NCBI RefSeq assembly: GCF_023065955.2
Contig: NW_026622997.1
Span: forward strand, 35,823,278-35,887,277
Origin: Ursus arctos
Lineage: Eukaryota > Chordata > Mammalia > Carnivora > Ursidae
Reading direction: 5' to 3'
DNA: 64,000 nt
The notes beneath the pieces were generated by a model. It was not told where the DNA came from, ran no database searches, and saw only the letters and a program-made list of their open reading frames with translations. A program made the translations under genes and the position numbers. Shown in pieces: positions 59,601 through 64,000 of this stretch (position 1 is the first letter of the stretch; every line of letters begins with the position of its first letter).

Positions 59601-62600
59601 GGCTTCCCACGGAGACAGTTTTCCTGAGGTGCAGACCCTATCCCAAGTGGTTGTGGCAAGGTAAAGCAAATGCCCTCCACTTCTCTGGAAGAAACCACAG
59701 TGCCCAGCCATGTTCTAAGCCCTCCCATCCTCCCTGGGCTTCTGAAAGCAGGAGTGAAAAGAGAGGAGCAGAGCACTGGGACCCGTTTGACAAAAACCGG
59801 CTTCCCACGGGAAAGTCTTTCTCCACGTGCAGACATGCTCCCAGGTGCCTGTGGCAAGGGGAAGGAAATGCCATACACTGACCTGGAAGAGACCACAGGG
59901 CCCAGGCACAGTCTGAGCCCTTCCCTCAACCCGGCGGTTTTGCTAGCAGGAGTTCAACCCCAACGAACACAGCCCGGAGACCCCTGGGTCAAAAACGGCT
60001 TCCGACCAACAATAGGTGCTTGCTGTGGAACTCCTATCCCAAGTGGGGGTATCCAGCTCAACAAAATGCCACACAGCCAGGTGTAAGAAACAACATTGCC
60101 CAGGCATGGTCTAAGCCCCTCACCTCGTCCCTGTGCTTTGGGGAGCCGGAGGGACAGCCGAGGCCCACGGCCCTGAGACCCCTTTGCAAAAAGCCGGCTT
60201 CCCACGGAGACAGTTTTCCTGAGGTGCAGACCCTATCCCAAGTGGTTGTGGCAAGGTAATGCAAATGCCCTCCACTTCTCTGCAAGAAACCACAGTGCCC
60301 AGCCATGTTCTAAGCCCTCCCATCCTCCCTGGGCTTCTGGCAGCAGGAGTGAAAAGAGAGGAGCAGAGCACTGGGACCCGTTTGACAAAACCCGGCTTCC
60401 CACGGGAAAGTCTTTCTCCACGTGCAGACATGCTCCCAGGTGCCTGTGGCAAGGGGAAGGAAATGCCATACACTGACCTGGAAGAGACCACAGGGCCCAG
60501 GCACAGTCTGAACCCTTCCCTCAACCCGGCGGTTTTGCTAGCAGGAGTTCAACCCCAACGAACACAGCCCGGAGACCCCTGGGGCAAAAACGGCTTCCGA
60601 CGAACAATAGGTGCTTGCTGTGGAACTCCTATCCCAAGTGGGGTTAGCCAGCTCAACAAAATGCCACACACCCAGGTGTAAGAAACAACATTGCGCAGGC
60701 ATGGTCTAAGCCCCTCACCTCGTCCCTGTGCTTTGGGGAGCCGGAGGGACAGCCGAGGCCCACGGCCCTGAGACCCCTTTGCAAAAAGCCGGCTTCCCAC
60801 GGATACATTTTTCCTGAGGTGCAGACCCTATCCCAAGTGGTTGTGGCAAGGTAAAGCAAATGCCCTCCACTTCTCTGGAAGAAACCACAGTGCCCAGCCA
60901 TGTTCTAAGCCCTCCCATCCTCCCTGGGCTTCTGGCAGCAGGAGTGAAAAGAGAGGAGCAGAGCACTGGGACCCGTTTGACAAAAACCGGCTTCCCACGG
61001 GAAAGTCTTTCTCCACGTGCAGACATGCTCCCAGGTGCCTGGGGCAAGGGGAAGGAAATGCCATACACTGACCTGGAAGAGACCACAGGGCCCAGGCACA
61101 GTCTGAACCCTTCCCTCAACCCGGCGGTTTTGCTAGCAGGAGTTCAACCCCAACGAACACAGCCCGGAGACCCCTGAGGCAAAAACGGCTTCCGACGAAT
61201 AATAGGCGCTTGCTGTGGAACACCAATCCCAAGAGGGGGTAGCCAGCTCAACAAAATGGCACACACCCAGGTGTAAGAAACAACATTGCCCAGGCATGGT
61301 CTAAGCCCCTCACCTCGTCCCTGTGCTTTGGGGAGCCGGAGGGACACCCGAGGCCCACGGCCCTGAGACCCCTTTGCAAAAAGCCGGCTTCCCACGGAAA
61401 CAGTTTTCCTGAGGTGCAGACCCTATCCCAAGTGGTTGTGGCAAGGTAAAGCAAATGCCCTCCACTTCTCTGGAAGAAACCACAGTGCCCAGCCATGTTC
61501 TAAGCCCTCCCATCCTCCCTGGGTTTCTGGCAGCAGGAGTGAAAAGAGAGGAGCAGAGCACTGGGACCCGTTTGACAAAAACCGGCTTCCCACGGGAAAG
61601 TCTTTCTCCACGTGCAGACATGCTCCCAGGTGCCTGGGGCAAGGGGAAGGAAATGCCATACACTGACCTGGAAGAGACCACAGGGCCCAGGCACAGTCTG
61701 AACCCTTCCCTCAACCCGGCGGTTTTGCTAGCAGGAGTTCAACCCCAACGAACACAGCCCGGAGACCCCAGGGGCAAAAACGGCTTCCGACGAACAATAG
61801 GTGCTTGCTGTGGAACTCCTATCCCAAGTGGGGGTAGCCAGCTCAACAAAATGCCACACACCCAGGTGTAAGAAACAACATTGCCCAGGCATGGTCTAAG
61901 CCCCTCACCTCGTCCCTGTGCTTTGGTGAGCCGGAGGGACACCCGAGGCCCACGGCCCTGAGACCCCTTTGCAAAAAGCCGGCTTCCCACGGAGACAGTT
62001 TTCCTGAGGTGCAGACCCTATCCCAAGTGGTTGTGGCAAGGTAAAGCAAATGCCCTCCACTTCTCTGGAAGAAACCACAGTGCCCAGCCATGTTCTAAGC
62101 CCTCCCATCCTCCCTGGGCTTCTGAAAGCAGGAGTGAAAAGAGAGGAGCAGAGCACTGGGACCCGTTTGACAAAACCCGGCTTCCCACGGGAAAGTCTTT
62201 CTCCACGTGCAGACATGCTCCCAGGTGCCTGTGGCAAGGGGAAGGAAATGCCATACACTGACCTGGAAGAGACCACAGGGCCCAGGCACAGTCTGAACCC
62301 TTCCCTCAACCCGGCGATTTTGCTAGCAGGAGTTCAACCCCAACGAACACAGCCCGGATAGCCCTGAGGCAAAAACGGCTTCCGACGAACAATAGGCGCT
62401 TGCTGTGGAACACCAATCCCAAGAGGGGGTAGCCAGCTCAACAAAATGCCACACACCCAGATGTAAGAAACAGCATTGCCCAGGCATGGTCTAAGCCCCT
62501 CACCTCGTCCCTGTGCTTTGGGGAGCCGGAGGGACAGCCGAGGCCCACGGCCCTGAGACCCCTTTGCAAAAAGCCGGCTTCCCACGGAGACAGTTTTCCT

Positions 62601-63169
62601 GAGGTGCAGACCCTATCCCAAGTGGTTGTGGCAAGGTAATGCAAATGCCCTCCACTTCTCTGGAAGAAACCACAGTGCCCAGCCATGTTCTAAGCCCTCC
62701 CATCCTCCCTGGGCTTCTGGCAGCAGGAGTGAAAAGAGAGGAGCAGAGCACTGGGACCCGTTTGACAAAACCCGGCTTCCCACGGGAAAGTCTTTCTCCA
62801 CGTGCAGACATGCTCCCAGGTGCCTGTGGCAAGGGGAAGGAAATGCCATACACTGACCTGGAAGAGACCACAGGGCCCAGGCACAGTCTGAACCCTTCCC
62901 TCAACCCGGCGGTTTTGCTAGCAGGAGTTCAACCCCAACGAACACAGCCCGGAGACCCCTGGGGCAAAAACGGCTTCCGACGAACAATAGGTGCTTGCTG
63001 TGGAACTCCTATCCCAAGTGGGGTTAGCCAGCTCAACAAAATGCCACACACCCAGGTGTAAGAAACAACATTGCGCAGGCATGGTCTAAGCCCCTCACCT
63101 CGTCCCTGTGCTTTGGGGAGCCGGAGGGACAGCCGAGGCCCACGGCCCTGAGACCCCTTTGCAAAAAGC
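56625..63169 (+). repeat. 11-mer HOR copy 3 (6,545 bp)
   Basis: Follows copy 2 at +6,541 bp through position 6. At position 7 (60195) the tttc deletion present in copies 1 and 2 is absent, which makes this copy 4 bp longer. Position 9 (61385) has gggtttctgg, otherwise the marker of position 3. Positions 6 and 10 (59600, 61980) have gttctaagc instead of gttctcagc. The second half therefore shows more conversion-like changes than the first. Confidence 0.92.
57021..57032. other. HOR-specific inverted-repeat variant, copy 3
   Basis: Same variant, 6,541 bp from copy 2, again preceded by ggggtaaaaa. This links copies 2 and 3 against 1 and 4. Confidence 0.9.
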
Positions 63170-64000
63170 CGGCTTCCCACGGAGAGAGTTTTCCTGAGGT
63201 GCAGACCCTATCCCAACTGGTTGTGGCAAGGTAAAGCAAATGCCCTCCACTTCTCTGGAAGAAACCACAGTGCCCAGCCATGTTCTAAGCCCTCCCATCC
63301 TCCCTGGGCTTCTGACAGCAGGAGTGAAAAGAGAGGAGCAGAGCACTGTGACCCGTTTGAGAAAACCCGGCTTCCCACGGGAAAGTCTTTCTCCACGTGC
63401 AGACATGCCCCCAGGTGCCTGGGGCAAGGGGAAGGAAATGCCATACACTGACCTGGAAGAGACCACAGGGCCCAGGCACAGTCTGAACCCTTCCCTCAAC
63501 CCGGTGGTTTTGCTAGCAGGAGTTCAACCCCAACGAACACAGCCCGGAGACCCCTGGGGCAAAAACGTCTTCAGACGAACAATAGGTGCTTGCTGTGGAA
63601 CTCCTATCCCAAGTGGAGGTAGCCAGCTCAACAAAATGCCACACACCCAGGTGTAAGAAACAACATTGCCCAGGCATGGTCTAAGCCCCTCACCTCGTCC
63701 CTGTGCTTTGGGGAGCCGGAGGGACAGCCGAGGCCCACGGCCCTGAGACCCCTTTGCAAAAAGCCGGCTTCCCACGGAGACAGTTTTCCTGAGGTGCACA
63801 CCCTATCCCAAGTGGTTGTGGCAAGGTAAAGCAAATGCCCTCCACTTCTCTGGAAGAAACCACAGTGCCCAGCCATGTTCTAAGCCCTCCCATCCTCCCT
63901 GGGCTTCTGACAGCAGGAGTGAAAAGAGAGGAGCAGAGCACTGGGACCCGTTTGACAAAACCCGGCTTCCCACGGGAAAGTCTTTCCCCACGTGCAGACA
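63170..64000 (+). repeat. 11-mer HOR copy 4, truncated by window end
   Basis: Position 1 (63170) and the start of position 2 (63765) are present with the acggagagag, cccaactgg and cgtcttcagacg markers. Private changes are ccggtggtttt near 63503 and tctttccccacg near 63984. The array evidently continues beyond the window. Confidence 0.9.
63566..63577. other. HOR-specific inverted-repeat variant, copy 4
   Basis: Same variant, 6,545 bp from copy 3. The preceding text is ggggcaaaaa, as in copy 1. Confidence 0.9.

Larger units (their letters stand above)
1..64000. repeat. Tandem satellite array, ~594/595 bp monomer, ~107.6 copies
   Basis: The same ~595 bp text recurs without interruption or inversion across the window. 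Taking the first base of subunit A (cggcttcccacgg) as monomer start, monomers begin at 194, 788, 1380, 1974, 2569, 3163, 3757, 4351, 4946, 5540, 6135, 6729, 7324, 7919, 8514, 9105, 9700, 10295, 10886, 11481, 12072, 12666 and so on to 63170 and 63765. Spacing is always 591-595 bp. The modal length is 595. 594-bp forms come from a 1-bp loss in subunit C (ccctagaccc instead of ccctgagaccc, or aatgcccacacc instead of aatgccacacacc). 593-bp forms have a 2-bp loss in A (acggaaaattttcc), and 591-bp forms have a 4-bp loss of tttc in B. No inserted element, gene or unique spacer is visible. Organism and family name are not determinable by eye; a vertebrate heterochromatic satellite is my inference. Confidence 0.99.

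Noticed and set aside
194..64000. Repeat-encoded protein such as a mucin or zinc-finger tandem exon
   Set aside because: 594 is divisible by 3 but most monomers are 595 bp, so no frame stays open across the array, and stops occur in every frame.
194..64000. CRISPR array
   Set aside because: Repeats and so-called spacers are the same length class in every copy and all parts are shared; there are no unique spacers and the unit is ~595 bp.
1..64000. Assembly artefact (artificial repetition of one read or contig)
   Set aside because: Monomers carry many ordered, position-specific variants and graded relationships (3-, 4-, 9- and 11-mer), which simple artificial duplication would not produce. 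Individual near-identical blocks (9-mer copies, 11-mer copies) still deserve read-level confirmation.
1..64000. Inserted transposable elements or telomeric repeats
   Set aside because: Monomer spacing never departs from 591-595 bp, so there is no room for an insertion, and no telomere-like or poly(A)-tailed sequence is seen.

Overview
The whole 64 kb window is one uninterrupted head-to-tail satellite array. I find no protein-coding gene, RNA gene, transposon or unique-sequence spacer in it. The repeating monomer is 594-595 bp (591-593 bp in two deletion classes). It runs in one orientation from the first base to the last: about 107 full monomers, a partial one at the left edge and a partial one at the right. 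GC-rich composition, about 18 CpGs per monomer (hand count) with recurrent CpG-to-TpG differences, megasatellite-like scale and multi-monomer higher-order repeats (HORs) suggest a vertebrate, probably mammalian, centromeric, pericentromeric or heterochromatic block. I cannot name the species or match the repeat to a named satellite family from memory.

The structure is nested at three levels. (1) Each monomer is a diverged trimer of an ancestral ~198 bp unit. Subunits A, B and C each begin with cggcttcc, carry aatgcc at offset 69 and carry a gcccagg-like core at offset ~102. (2) The trimer is the 594/595 bp monomer. (3) Monomers are organised into local HORs whose period changes along the window.

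Layout: 1-6134 is a 4-monomer HOR domain (two ~2.38 kb copies plus a flanking relative). 6135-20975 is a mixed domain made of re-used 2- and 3-monomer cassettes. 20976-31657 is two nearly identical 5,341 bp 9-monomer copies. 31658-32844 is two linking monomers. 32845-37002 is a 7-monomer derivative of the 9-mer with a hybrid monomer at its contraction point. 37003-43542 is another mixed stretch with the most privately diverged monomer. 43543-64000 is a regular 11-monomer HOR (6,541, 6,541 and 6,545 bp copies plus a truncated fourth), which is itself internally 3+4+4.

The most notable features are the 198 to 594 to 11-mer nesting, a degenerate CENP-B-box-like motif once per monomer at the start of subunit C, marker indels and variants that trace unequal exchange and conversion between HOR copies, and the change of HOR regime near 43.5 kb. 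Open reading frames up to ~230 codons on both strands are by-products of the repeat and should not be annotated as genes.
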